Positions 16,107 through 24,576 of a stretch of 25,157 nt of DNA are shown one piece after another; within the stretch, counting starts at the first letter, position 1; each line of letters opens with the position of its first letter. The translations under genes were made by a program, and so were the position numbers. Source of the DNA: JAAXKN01 sp050258415 (GTDB lineage: Bacteria > Bacteroidota > Ignavibacteria > Ignavibacteriales > SURF-24); the NCBI GenBank assembly GCA_050258415.1, contig JBLMYS010000366.1:1-25157 (forward strand). Direction: 5' to 3'. Below the pieces are notes generated by a model. That model had not been told where the DNA came from and ran no database searches. It saw only the letters and a program-made list of their open reading frames with translations.

Positions 16107-16169
16107 TTTAAGGCCGGGGGAGAGTGAAAAATCCCTATATTAAGCAGTTTTCCCTTTTTCCGGCTTAAA
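16107..16169 (+). promoter_or_regulatory. Large-loop hairpin in the 5' leader of the Asp-box protein gene
   Basis: TTTAAGGCCGG (16107-16117) pairs with CCGGCTTAAA (16160-16169), a 10-base stem with one bulged G around a 42-base loop; GGGA/TCCC can pair inside. It ends 22 bases before the ATG. It resembles the hairpin at 8549-8603 in size, position and base sequence. No known riboswitch is recognised. Confidence 0.45.
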
Positions 16170-16191
16170 TGTCAACTAAATTGGGAGAGTA

Positions 16192-18333
16192 ATGCAGATG
16201 AAAAAATTCTACACCTTGTTCTTACTGATTATGATTTCTGCTATGTCCAATGCACAGACTTACAATTGGGAGTGGCAGAATCCGAAACCTCACGGCAATG
16301 ACGTGAACGATATTAAATATCTGGGTTCCGGCAAACTAATTGCTGTAGCAGGCGCCGGCGTTGTGCAAAAAAGCATTGATGGCGGCTCTAAGTGGGACCT
16401 GATTAAGGCAGACACCCTCTCCAGGGATATACTTTCTGTGTATTTCCGGGATGAAAACAATGGAATGCTCTGCGGAAACGCAGGCCTTATAATGCAGACT
16501 AAAGACGCCGGAAAAACGTGGAGCTATATTGATTCCAAAGTTACCGAGGACCTATATGACGTTAAGTTTATGGATTCCGATACGGGTTATGTCGTAGGCA
16601 CTAAGGGAACTGTCCTTAAGACAAAAGACGGTGGAAAGAACTGGACCTTATTAACTGCCGGAACAAGCACTAACTATAAGGTTTTTATTTTAAATGCAAA
16701 GAATCTTTTCATTGCCAGCGGCACGACGGACAACAAGCTGATGAAATCAAATGACTATGGCAAGACCTGGACAAACACAGCTCCGGCAGGACTTAAAAAC
16801 AATGTTTACTCGGTTACATTTACCGATTCGGTTACAGGCTTCATCGGAACTTCAAACAACGACATCTATAAAACGGTTGACGGGGGAACTACCTGGACTA
16901 AAAAGGGCGGAGCCGCAACAAGTATAAATATCAGTGGTATCAAGTTTACAGATAAAGCCCGTGGATATGCTGTCGACGTAAAAGGTAATGTATTTGTTTC
17001 TGCTGATTCAGGAAACACATGGACTTCGGCAAAGATCCCGCTCCAGAAATTCAATGCCATAGACGGCGATACAAGCGTTCTTTACGTTGCCGGTGCAGCA
17101 GGATCAGTTTTAAGAAGTGATGATAAGGGGAAAACCTGGACTTCAAAAACCTCAGCCATTGTTCAGAGCTTTTTGCGAGAGGTAAAATTCGTTGATGAAA
17201 AGACCGGTTACGCCTGCGGTGGATCTGCTACTCCTGCAGACAGCCTTGGCTATATTCTTAAAACCACTGACGGCGGTGCAAACTGGACTTTTCTTTCAAA
17301 AGACTTCAAGTCTCAGGTATATACCTTTTCAATTGTAACCCCCACTTTGTGGTGTGCCGCGGGTTCAGGAAACGGCCTTTACCGCTCTACGGATGCCGGC
17401 TTAAATTGGACAAAAATAACAAGCCCTGTAACAACAGCCAGCATGGTATTTTATTCAATGGGCTTTGCTGGAAAAGATACCGGTTATGCAGCTGGTAACA
17501 CAGGTAATGTAATCAAAACTGTTGACGGCGGGCAGACCTGGACAAAGCTTACCACAAATGCCGGTACAAGCACTATCTGGGAAGTGGCAGTATTAAATAC
17601 AAAAACAGTTCTCTTCAGTGCAATTCAGGGAAAAATGTCAAGAACAACCGACGGGGGAACAACCTGGGAGGCTCTGGCTCCGAACGTTGCCGGAAGCCTT
17701 AGCGCCTTGTGCTTTAAGGACGATTCAACAGGTTATGTAGGCGGAGGCAATAAGGGCCTTGCAAGGACTACTGACGGAGGGAAAACCTGGACAGTTCTCC
17801 AGCTGCCGTCAAGCATTCTCAGTACAGCAACTGTCTGGGGCATTGCCTTCGGAAAAGACAAAGACTGGCTCATAACTTCACAGGGTGATGTTTGCTCTTC
17901 AAGTGACAGCGGAAAGACATGGCAGATTGCACAGGCACTTACGACTATGGATCTTTATAATGTAGCAACTGTAGGCGATGATGTCTGGGCAGTTGGAAAT
18001 AACGGCATCATCATTCACGGTAAGCCCGCAAAAATTGATGCTGTGGAAGATGAAAAGTCAGCAGTAGCCAGGGATTTTGTTCTTTCGCAGAATTACCCGA
18101 ATCCTTTCAATCCAAGTACAGTAATCAGGTACTCAATTCCATCTGAAGCAATGGTAAGCCTGAAGGTTTACAACGTGATGGGAAAGGAAGTTGCGCGTCT
18201 TGTAAATGAAAACCAGGCACGTGGCACCTATTCAGTAAAATTCGATGCTTCAAGACTCTCGAGCGGAATTTATTTCTACGAGCTCAGAGCGGGCAGGCAG
18301 ATTGTAACAAAGAAGATGCTTCTTATAAAGTAA
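16192..18333 (+). CDS. Secreted Asp-box (BNR/Ycf48-like) beta-propeller protein with T9SS type A sorting domain
   Basis: A 713-residue secreted protein. The signal peptide MKKFYTLFLLIMISAMSNAQ is followed by a long repeat region (about 25-620) with 13 Asp boxes of the S/T-x-D-x-G-x-x-W type, such as SIDGGSKW, TKDAGKTW, TVDGGTTW and TTDGGKTW. These repeats build beta-propellers of the sialidase or Ycf48/HCF136 class, but no catalytic sialidase motif is visible. The C-terminus (about 630-713) carries NYPNPFNPSTVIRYSIP and ends KKMLLIK, the type A sorting domain recognised by the type IX secretion system, so the protein is probably exported to the cell surface or beyond. ATG 16192 and ATG 16198 are both possible; GGGAG lies 4 and 10 bases upstream respectively. 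Role unknown; adhesion or carbohydrate binding is plausible. Confidence 0.92.
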   Translation: MQMKKFYTLFLLIMISAMSNAQTYNWEWQNPKPHGNDVNDIKYLGSGKLIAVAGAGVVQKSIDGGSKWDLIKADTLSRDILSVYFRDENNGMLCGNAGLIMQTKDAGKTWSYIDSKVTEDLYDVKFMDSDTGYVVGTKGTVLKTKDGGKNWTLLTAGTSTNYKVFILNAKNLFIASGTTDNKLMKSNDYGKTWTNTAPAGLKNNVYSVTFTDSVTGFIGTSNNDIYKTVDGGTTWTKKGGAATSINISGIKFTDKARGYAVDVKGNVFVSADSGNTWTSAKIPLQKFNAIDGDTSVLYVAGAAGSVLRSDDKGKTWTSKTSAIVQSFLREVKFVDEKTGYACGGSATPADSLGYILKTTDGGANWTFLSKDFKSQVYTFSIVTPTLWCAAGSGNGLYRSTDAGLNWTKITSPVTTASMVFYSMGFAGKDTGYAAGNTGNVIKTVDGGQTWTKLTTNAGTSTIWEVAVLNTKTVLFSAIQGKMSRTTDGGTTWEALAPNVAGSLSALCFKDDSTGYVGGGNKGLARTTDGGKTWTVLQLPSSILSTATVWGIAFGKDKDWLITSQGDVCSSSDSGKTWQIAQALTTMDLYNVATVGDDVWAVGNNGIIIHGKPAKIDAVEDEKSAVARDFVLSQNYPNPFNPSTVIRYSIPSEAMVSLKVYNVMGKEVARLVNENQARGTYSVKFDASRLSSGIYFYELRAGRQIVTKKMLLIK

Positions 18334-18353
18334 TCGGTTACGCCTTAATTTAT

Positions 18354-18398
18354 AATGCGGAGCCGCGGCTTTTTAGCCGCAGCTCCGCATTTTTTTTT
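18354..18398 (+). terminator. Strong intrinsic terminator after the Asp-box protein gene
   Basis: AATGCGGAGC...GCGGCT-TTTT-AGCCGC...GCTCCGCAT forms a long, nearly perfect GC-rich stem followed by eight T. It begins 20 bases after the stop. Confidence 0.93.
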
Positions 18399-18918
18399 GT
18401 GCACAGCAGAAAGTTCCATAAAAGCGGCTGCCTTAAAGGGGAAAAATGAAGAATGGGATCAATATTTCCACAATAAATTCCTCAAAGTGGCTGAATCTGG
18501 AATTGATTTAAATTGAAAAATGATATACTTTAGCAGCCAAACAATGGCTAAAAGAGGTCAGAATTTTCGGAAATAGCAGTTAAAGGGGCAGCCCGTTTTA
18601 ATTCAGGTACCGTGGTGCAACTTACCTTTTGCTTCGTTCAATTTACCGTAATTCAGCAATAGCCGGATTACGGAAGAGGGTATACCTTCCCCTGGGACTT
18701 TTCGAAACAATCAGACAATCTCCTGAAAAATCGTCTGGCAACAGGCATTTGGATAATATTAGCCAGTAATAATGATGTTAAATAAAACCGATTATCCTTT
18801 TATGAGCTAAAATCAAGCTTTTGTCAAATGGCATTTCAGTTGCGGTCTTTACAGAGTAATCATGTATAATTATTAGCCGTATTGATATTTGATGATAAGA
18901 CCAGGTGGAAAAGAGAAG
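18399..18918. other. Long intergenic region with some structured segments
   Basis: About 520 bases without a credible ORF on either strand. It holds two hairpins close together: CCGTAAT/ATTACGG (18646-18673) and CAGAC/GTCTG (18712-18737). A perfect TATAAT lies at 18865-18870, shortly before the C25-like gene, with a poor -35 (TTGCGG, 19-base spacer). A small RNA or leader could lie here, but I recognise no known family, and a gene remnant cannot be excluded. Confidence 0.55.
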
Positions 18919-21141
18919 ATGAAGATAAGTTTATTATTTATCGTTTTGTTATTGGGGAATGTACTTCTTTATGGAAGGCTTGAGGTAAAGAAGCCGAATA
19001 AGGAACATGCCACTTCCTTTGCCATTATTGTTGATGAGGAAACCTACGATAAAACGAAAGATGCCATTCTGGCCTACCGCGATGCCGTTGAGGAAGACGG
19101 ACTTTCCACATATGTTCTTGTAAACGACTGGAAGAGCCCTGATGAAATAAAAGAAGAGATACTGAAGCTTTATAACCAAAAGCCGCAGTTAGAAGGTGTT
19201 GTATTTATCGGGGACATTCCGATTCCTATGCTCCGCAATGCCGAACATCTTACTTCTTCGTTCAAGTACGAGAACAATTCTTCGGAATATTATTATTCTT
19301 CGGTGCCTTCGGACCGTTTTTATGACGATTTTAACCTGAAATTCAAGTTTCTGCATCAGGACAGTGAGCATCCACTCTGTTTTTATTATTCACTTACGCC
19401 TGATTCTCCACAGAAGGTTAATAAGACCATCTATAGCGCCCGTATAAAGCCCTCGGTTGAAGACGCGAGCAAGTATACACTCATCAATCAGTATTTACAG
19501 CGCGTTGTAAAGCAGAAAAAAGAGCAGAATAAGCTCGATCACATGCTGGTCTATACAGGCAACAGGTATTTTTCAGAATCTCTTGCGGCCTGGGGCGACG
19601 AGCAGCTTTCTTTAAGAGAGGAATTCCCGCAGGTTTTTAAGACGGGCGGAAGACTTAAGAAATTAAACCACACCATGAGCCCCTATATGAAAGGAATACT
19701 CCTGAGCGAACTTCAGGATAAGAACCTGGACTTTGCAATTTTCCATGCTCATGGTGATGACAACCTGCAGAGCCTGGTAGATTATCCCAGGTCGAATGAC
19801 ATTGATGACAACATCGACAACATTAAACTCAGTTTAAGAAAAGAGCTCCGCGATGCACGCAAGAATGGCGAAAATCTGGATGAAAAGAAGCAGGATTTAA
19901 AAGGGGACTACAATGTGCCCGACAACTGGTTTGATGGCGCTTTTGATCCCAAAGTTATTGCAGCCGATTCAGTGCGCGACCGTAAGATGACGATCTATGG
20001 TGAGGATATAAGAAAGATTTCGCCGCAGGCAAAGCTGATACTGTTTGATGAATGTTATAACGGCGCTTTCCATACGAGCCCTTATCTTGCAGGGGAGTAC
20101 GTTTTTGGTTACGGCGCAACGATTGCAGGCATTGCAAACAGCACCACCACGCTTCAGGACCAGTGGGCTGAGGAGTTCTCCGGGGTGCTCAATTACGGAA
20201 CAAGAGTAGGCCTCTGGCACAAGATGAATAATGTTCTGGAAAACCATCTCTTTGGCGACCCGACGTTCCATTTTACCACGATTGATCCCAGAGTCAACCT
20301 CAACAACATGCTTACTCAGGGAATCAGTGACACAGCATCCTGGGAGAGGATGAGGTATTCGGATGAACCCTCGCTCCGCGCGCTTGCACTCAAGATGCTC
20401 TTTAAGATCAGGGGTGCTTCTTATGAAACGGAGCTTGTAAGCGCCTACAGGACTGATGAATCTTATAATGTACGCCTTCAGGCTTTAACCGCACTGGCAG
20501 AGCTGAATACGCCGTCATTCCAGGGCATTCTCAAAGAGTCGATTCAGGATCCCTTTGAGTTCATAAGACGCGTCTCTGCGGTCTGGATGGGAAAAGTAGG
20601 AAACCGCGATTACCTGTCGATTATGGCAAAGCAGCTTGTAGCAGATGAATCGGAGAGGGTAATTTTTGATCTGAAGAAGTCGATTGCCTTTATTGATCCT
20701 GTTGCCGGCTATGAAGAGCTGGAGAAGTCGTTAAAAGAGATGCCGGATGCTGCGGACAAGGAAAATTTAAGAGAAATGATGAAGGGATCGATCCTGAATT
20801 CAAGTGACCATCTGAACAAGGAGCTGCTCCCGAATATTAAGAACGATTCGCTTAGGATAAGGAAGAAAGTAAAGGAGATAGAGTCTTTGAGAGTATACAA
20901 TTACATACAGGCGGTACCCGAGCTATTGCAGCTGGCACAGAACAGCAGGGAAGACGTGGCAATAAGGGTAGCTACACTTGAGGCGCTCGGCTGGTATGCA
21001 CTTTCAAACAACCGGGATGCAATTGTAAGGGCGTGCGATCAGATTATGAGCATGGGCGATACGCCTCAGCAGGTTAAGGATGAGGCCTTAAGAACGAAAA
21101 ACAGGATCAGAGAAGGCTTCAATAATCCTGTGACTTCATAA
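18919..21141 (+). CDS. Secreted C25 (gingipain)-like caspase-fold protein with HEAT-like repeats
   Basis: A 740-residue protein with a signal peptide (MKISLLFIVLLLGNVLLYG). Residues about 30-455 resemble the caspase-fold catalytic region of C25 peptidases. There is an early GVVFIGDIPIP strand and a VPSDRFYDD segment, then the His-Gly pair H278-G279 (FHAHGDD), C379 in LFDECYNGAF (codon 20053-20055), a GYGATIAGIA stretch and the closing LFGDPTFHF. A charged, Asp/Lys-rich insertion of about 80 residues separates the His and Cys motifs. Residues about 480-735 are helical, HEAT-like repeats. ATG 18919 is chosen for its signal peptide; ATG 18892 and TTG 18889 lie in frame upstream without a good ribosome site. 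No T9SS C-terminal domain is visible. The fold call is by motif; activity and partner are inferred. Confidence 0.75.
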   Translation: MKISLLFIVLLLGNVLLYGRLEVKKPNKEHATSFAIIVDEETYDKTKDAILAYRDAVEEDGLSTYVLVNDWKSPDEIKEEILKLYNQKPQLEGVVFIGDIPIPMLRNAEHLTSSFKYENNSSEYYYSSVPSDRFYDDFNLKFKFLHQDSEHPLCFYYSLTPDSPQKVNKTIYSARIKPSVEDASKYTLINQYLQRVVKQKKEQNKLDHMLVYTGNRYFSESLAAWGDEQLSLREEFPQVFKTGGRLKKLNHTMSPYMKGILLSELQDKNLDFAIFHAHGDDNLQSLVDYPRSNDIDDNIDNIKLSLRKELRDARKNGENLDEKKQDLKGDYNVPDNWFDGAFDPKVIAADSVRDRKMTIYGEDIRKISPQAKLILFDECYNGAFHTSPYLAGEYVFGYGATIAGIANSTTTLQDQWAEEFSGVLNYGTRVGLWHKMNNVLENHLFGDPTFHFTTIDPRVNLNNMLTQGISDTASWERMRYSDEPSLRALALKMLFKIRGASYETELVSAYRTDESYNVRLQALTALAELNTPSFQGILKESIQDPFEFIRRVSAVWMGKVGNRDYLSIMAKQLVADESERVIFDLKKSIAFIDPVAGYEELEKSLKEMPDAADKENLREMMKGSILNSSDHLNKELLPNIKNDSLRIRKKVKEIESLRVYNYIQAVPELLQLAQNSREDVAIRVATLEALGWYALSNNRDAIVRACDQIMSMGDTPQQVKDEALRTKNRIREGFNNPVTS

Positions 21142-21167
21142 AAGTTTGCAGATAAACTTTCAACACT

Positions 21168-21204
21168 GCCGGATATTCTTAAAAAAGAAATATCCGGCTT
21201 TTTT
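21168..21204 (+). terminator. Intrinsic terminator after the C25-like/HEAT gene
   Basis: GCCGGATATT (21168-21177) and AATATCCGGC (21189-21198) form a 10-base stem, with the adjacent CTT/AAG extending it, followed by TTTTTT. It begins 26 bases after the stop, in the gap between convergent genes. Confidence 0.9.
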
Positions 21205-21220
21205 ATTTTCAGGCGGAGTG

Positions 21221-21682
21221 TTACTCTTCAGGTTTTCTGTGCGATATATAGCCTCCCACATTAGAGCGGAAGCCTACGGCAAGACGGTTCCAGCCATTAA
21301 TTGTTACAATAACAATTGTAAGTTCCACTATTTCTTTCGGGCTGAACAGGCGCTCAACTTCAGCATATGCCTCATCCGGGGCGCAGGTTTGTGAAATGAG
21401 TGTAAGGGCCTCGCACCAGGAAAGGGCCGCCCGTTCGCGCTCGGTGTAAAAAGGGGCCTCGCGCCATGCCGCAAGCACATTAAGCCTGTCCTCGGTTTCC
21501 CCGATTGCACGGGCATCCTTTGTATGCATCTCAAGGCAGTGTGCGCATCCATTTATCTGTGAGGCGCGGATTTTAACCAGTTCTTTCAGCTTTGGCTCCA
21601 GGCTGGTCTCTTCGGCAAACTTTTCAAGCTGAATCATTGCCTGATAGGCCTCCGGAAGTGTTTTATACCAATTTAATCTCAT
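21221..21682 (-). CDS. Carboxymuconolactone decarboxylase / AhpD-like peroxidase-family protein
   Basis: A 153-residue all-helical protein. The redox motif is C46-A-H-C49 with a following His (LEMH, H53), the usual AhpD-type CxxC...H arrangement, in the context KIRASQINGCAHCLEMH. The rest resembles CMD-family proteins of about 150 residues, including the TINGWNRLAVGFR region near the C-terminus. Members reduce peroxides with a partner reductant or act as decarboxylases; the peroxidase role is the more likely because of the CxxC. The ATG at 21682 has no obvious ribosome binding site. It is convergent with the C25-like gene and divergent from the aminotransferase. Confidence 0.9.
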   Translation of the reverse strand: MRLNWYKTLPEAYQAMIQLEKFAEETSLEPKLKELVKIRASQINGCAHCLEMHTKDARAIGETEDRLNVLAAWREAPFYTERERAALSWCEALTLISQTCAPDEAYAEVERLFSPKEIVELTIVIVTINGWNRLAVGFRSNVGGYISHRKPEE

Positions 21683-21904
21683 TGTGTTATTCTTTCATAA
21701 AGTTACATGATAAAAAGGTAAGATTTTTAATTTATTTTGAAAAGGGCGGGAAAAAGTGATCATTTATTTTTACCAATATTTAGGGCCTTCTCCGGAGAAA
21801 AAGAGGGGAAAGGGATTTGATTGTCTCGGATTAAAGAGGTAATTTTAATCATAAAATTTTCGAAATTTTTAACTGTATAGATAATAGCAGAAGGAAAAAT
21901 TGTA

Positions 21905-23128
21905 ATGGCTAATTTTGAAGTCAAACCTGCCGAAAGGACAGAAAACGTCACTTATGCGGTCAGGGACATTGTTGTTATTGCTAATGAAGTTGCCAAGACC
22001 GGCAAGGAAATGCTCTATCTGAATATAGGGGATCCGAACATATTTGATTTCCAGCCACCAAGGCATATGATTGATGCCGCATATGAGGCAATGCTGCAGA
22101 ACAAGAACGGATATTCTCCTTCCTCAGGCATAAAGGAAGCTGTTCAGGCAATTGAAGCTGAAGCCAACCGCAAGGGAATTGACAACGTTCTCGATATTTT
22201 TGTTACTACAGGCGCAAGCGAAGCTATTGACCTTGCCCTGACCTCACTGGTAAATGAAGGGGAAAACGTGCTTACACCGACCCCGGGTTATCCTCTTTAC
22301 ACAGCCATTTCAAGCAAGCTGAGAATGGTGGAAAACCCCTATTACCTGGATGAAAGTAACGGCTGGCAGCCTGATATTGAAGACATCAAGAGCAAGATCA
22401 ACGATAAGACCCGTGCCATCATTTTAATTAACCCTAACAACCCGACTGGTGCTCTTTATTCAACTGAAATTCTTCACCAGATAGTTGACCTCGCACTGGA
22501 GCACAATCTGGTTATATTTGCCGATGAAATTTATGATAAACTCCTCTATGACGGAAAGAAGCACGTTTCAATTGCTTCATTAAATAAGGACGTATCCTGC
22601 ATTACTTTCGGCGGACTTTCAAAGAACTATATGGTTCCGGGCTTCAGAATAGGCTGGGGCATCATTTCAGGACGCCAGGAAAACCTGAAAAAGTATATTG
22701 AAGCCATAAACAAACTCTTAAGGGCACGCCTGTCGGCTAACCACCCTCAGCAGTATGCAATTAAGGCAGCTTTAGAAGGCAATCATACACACCTGACTGA
22801 GGCCTTAAAGAAACTTACAGTGCGCAGGGATATTACCGTAAATATGCTGAACGCCATTCCCGGCATCAGCTGCGTTAAACCTGAAGGCGCATTCTACGCT
22901 TTTCCGAAGATCAACTTAGAGCAGCCCGACCTGCACTTTGTCTCTGAACTCCTCAGGGAAACAGGAGTTGTGCTTGTACACGGAAGCGGATTCGGGCAGG
23001 TACCCGGAACAAAGCACTTCAGGGTGGTATTCCTTCCGAACGAAGAGATACTTACAAAGGCGTACACCAATATTGCACGCTTCTATGAGAAGTATACGGC
23101 AAAATATGCCGGTGTTAACGTCGAATAA
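21905..23128 (+). CDS. PLP-dependent aminotransferase, class I (AlaA-like, alanine/glutamate-type)
   Basis: A 407-residue fold-type I aminotransferase. Visible landmarks are the N-terminal NIGDPNIFDFQPP, cofactor-phosphate region TTGASEAI, NPNNPTG (176-182), D207 and Y210 (FADEIYDKL) that hold the pyridoxal ring, the Schiff-base lysine K240 in FGGLSKNY, and R248. The FRVVFLP segment near the C-terminus carries the Arg that binds the substrate carboxylate. The sequence pattern is closest to AlaA-type glutamate-pyruvate aminotransferases, making alanine from pyruvate, though aspartate or aromatic substrates cannot be excluded. AGAAGGA lies about 9 bases before the ATG. It ends just before the terminator at 23159-23208, so it is probably monocistronic. 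Confidence 0.92.
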   Translation: MANFEVKPAERTENVTYAVRDIVVIANEVAKTGKEMLYLNIGDPNIFDFQPPRHMIDAAYEAMLQNKNGYSPSSGIKEAVQAIEAEANRKGIDNVLDIFVTTGASEAIDLALTSLVNEGENVLTPTPGYPLYTAISSKLRMVENPYYLDESNGWQPDIEDIKSKINDKTRAIILINPNNPTGALYSTEILHQIVDLALEHNLVIFADEIYDKLLYDGKKHVSIASLNKDVSCITFGGLSKNYMVPGFRIGWGIISGRQENLKKYIEAINKLLRARLSANHPQQYAIKAALEGNHTHLTEALKKLTVRRDITVNMLNAIPGISCVKPEGAFYAFPKINLEQPDLHFVSELLRETGVVLVHGSGFGQVPGTKHFRVVFLPNEEILTKAYTNIARFYEKYTAKYAGVNVE

Positions 23129-23158
23129 TTAACGCTGCTTATTTCCTCTTTAATATTA

Positions 23159-23208
23159 ACGGAAGGTGAGTTCTAAGAATACAAAATGAAGACTCATCTT
23201 CCGTTTTT
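23159..23208 (+). terminator. Intrinsic terminator after the aminotransferase gene
   Basis: ACGGAAG-TGAGT (from 23159) pairs with ACTCA-CTTCCGT (to 23204) with one G/T position, around a loop of about 20 bases, followed by TTTTT. Confidence 0.8.
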
Positions 23209-23214
23209 CATTTC

Positions 23215-23243
23215 TTGACTACATAGCGCCATTTGCCTATATT
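23215..23243 (+). promoter_or_regulatory. Sigma70-type promoter for the M16 peptidase (and perhaps nuoG) transcript
   Basis: TTGACT (23215-23220) and TATATT (23238-23243) are exactly 17 bases apart, just after the terminator and about 44 bases before the TTG start. Both hexamers are five of six to consensus. This is the best promoter match in the window. Confidence 0.7.
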
Positions 23244-23286
23244 TACGGTTTAAGTAAAAACACTTACAAGTAAAGAGTTTATCGGG

Positions 23287-24519
23287 TTGAATCAGTATAA
23301 AAAGACAATTCTTCCGAACGGGATCAAGATTGTAACCGAATCGGTTCCCTACGTGAACAGCTTTTCGCTCGGCTTCTGGTTTAATGTAGGCTCACGGGAC
23401 GAAAGCCGCAAAAACAACGGGATTACGCATTTCATAGAGCATATGCTCTTTAAGGGAACAAACAAAAGGTCCCCAAGAAAAATTGCCGAAGATATTGAAG
23501 CCTATGGTGGATATCTGAATGCCTTTACATCCAAGGAGCATACCTGCTACTACGGGCGAGGCCTTCAGAAATATATAGAACGCACATTTGATGTTCTGGC
23601 CGATATGATACAGGACCCGGCATTTAAGGCTAATGAGATAAAAAAAGAGGCCGGCGTAGTTGTTGATGAGCTCTACGACATTGAAGACAACCCGGAAGAG
23701 CTGATCTTTGACAAGTTTGAAGAAAGTCTTTTTAAGGGAAACCCTCTGGGGCTTCCCATAATAGGTACCGAGGAGAATGTGCGCGGGTTTAACCGCGACG
23801 ACCTCTTCAGCTTCATCGAAGAGAAGTACGGCCTTAATAACCTCACCATTGCAGCCAGCGGGGCCGTGGAGCACGATGAACTGGTAAGGCTTGCCGAAAA
23901 GTACATCAGGAAAGACCTGGGGAAGAAATCCATCAGAAGAAAGAAAGTTACGCCAGCAGGGCCTTCGGAAATATCAGTCGATAAGGAAATCCAGCAGGTT
24001 CATACAATTTTAGGTTGTGCAACCTATGGCTATAAAGACGACCTTGAAAGGACAAAAGTAAACGTTCTTTCGCACATTCTTGGCGAAGGAAGCAGTTCAC
24101 GCCTTTTCCAGACCGTAAGGGAGCGTAACGGGATATGTTATCAGCTGAATTCATTCTTAAACTCTTTCTATGATGTTTCCTCATTCGGCGTTTACTTTTC
24201 GACAAACGAAAAGCTTTACGAAAAGTCGCTGGACCTCATTACAAAAGAATACAAAAAAGTAATGGAAAAGAAGGTATCCGATAAAGAGCTGAAGAAAGCC
24301 AAGGAATACTTAAAAGGCAGCATGCTCTTAAGCCTTGAGGGGATGACAAACCGGATGTTCCGGATGGCACAGTCGGAGATTTACTTCAATAATATAAAAA
24401 CCATTGAGGAGTCTATCAGAGATATAGATTCCGTAAGCCCCGAAGACGTGCTTGAGAAAGCAAATGAAGTTTTGGATGAGAAAGTTTTAAGCAAAATAGT
24501 CATTAAAGCTGAAAAATAA
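23287..24519 (+). CDS. M16-family zinc metallopeptidase (processing-peptidase-like)
   Basis: A 410-residue M16 peptidase. The inverted zinc motif HxxEH is visible as H48-FI-E51-H52 (ITHFIEHMLFKGT), and the third ligand is E128 in VVVDELYD, about 76 residues later, as in active M16B enzymes. The C-terminal half has the second, non-catalytic M16 domain, including the GSSSRLFQTVRERNGICY segment typical of the family. Length is right for a single-chain M16B subunit. No signal peptide is visible, so it may be cytosolic. It starts at TTG 23287; there is no nearby ATG before the conserved TILPNGIKIV. It lies 57 bases before the NuoG-like gene and could share its transcript. Confidence 0.93.
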   Translation: MNQYKKTILPNGIKIVTESVPYVNSFSLGFWFNVGSRDESRKNNGITHFIEHMLFKGTNKRSPRKIAEDIEAYGGYLNAFTSKEHTCYYGRGLQKYIERTFDVLADMIQDPAFKANEIKKEAGVVVDELYDIEDNPEELIFDKFEESLFKGNPLGLPIIGTEENVRGFNRDDLFSFIEEKYGLNNLTIAASGAVEHDELVRLAEKYIRKDLGKKSIRRKKVTPAGPSEISVDKEIQQVHTILGCATYGYKDDLERTKVNVLSHILGEGSSSRLFQTVRERNGICYQLNSFLNSFYDVSSFGVYFSTNEKLYEKSLDLITKEYKKVMEKKVSDKELKKAKEYLKGSMLLSLEGMTNRMFRMAQSEIYFNNIKTIEESIRDIDSVSPEDVLEKANEVLDEKVLSKIVIKAEK

Positions 24520-24576
24520 ACAGAATTTAAGTAACCAGGTCAGGAATATAAATCAGGAAGCAGGATTTTACATTTT

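Larger units (their letters stand above)
15863..16191. other. Divergent intergenic region between the M28 and Asp-box protein genes
   Basis: About 330 bases without a credible ORF. It contains the candidate promoter for the M28 gene on the minus strand (15914-15942), a weak hairpin with a T run (AAGCG/CGCTT followed by T7, about 16080-16109), and the large hairpin at 16107-16169 just before the propeller gene. I could not identify a convincing plus-strand promoter. Confidence 0.65.

Noticed and set aside
16192..18333. DNA-level tandem repeats in the Asp-box gene, considered as a recombination or CRISPR-like array
   Set aside because: The repetition is at protein level (Asp boxes) and the DNA units are divergent, of unequal spacing and in frame; this is a repeat protein.
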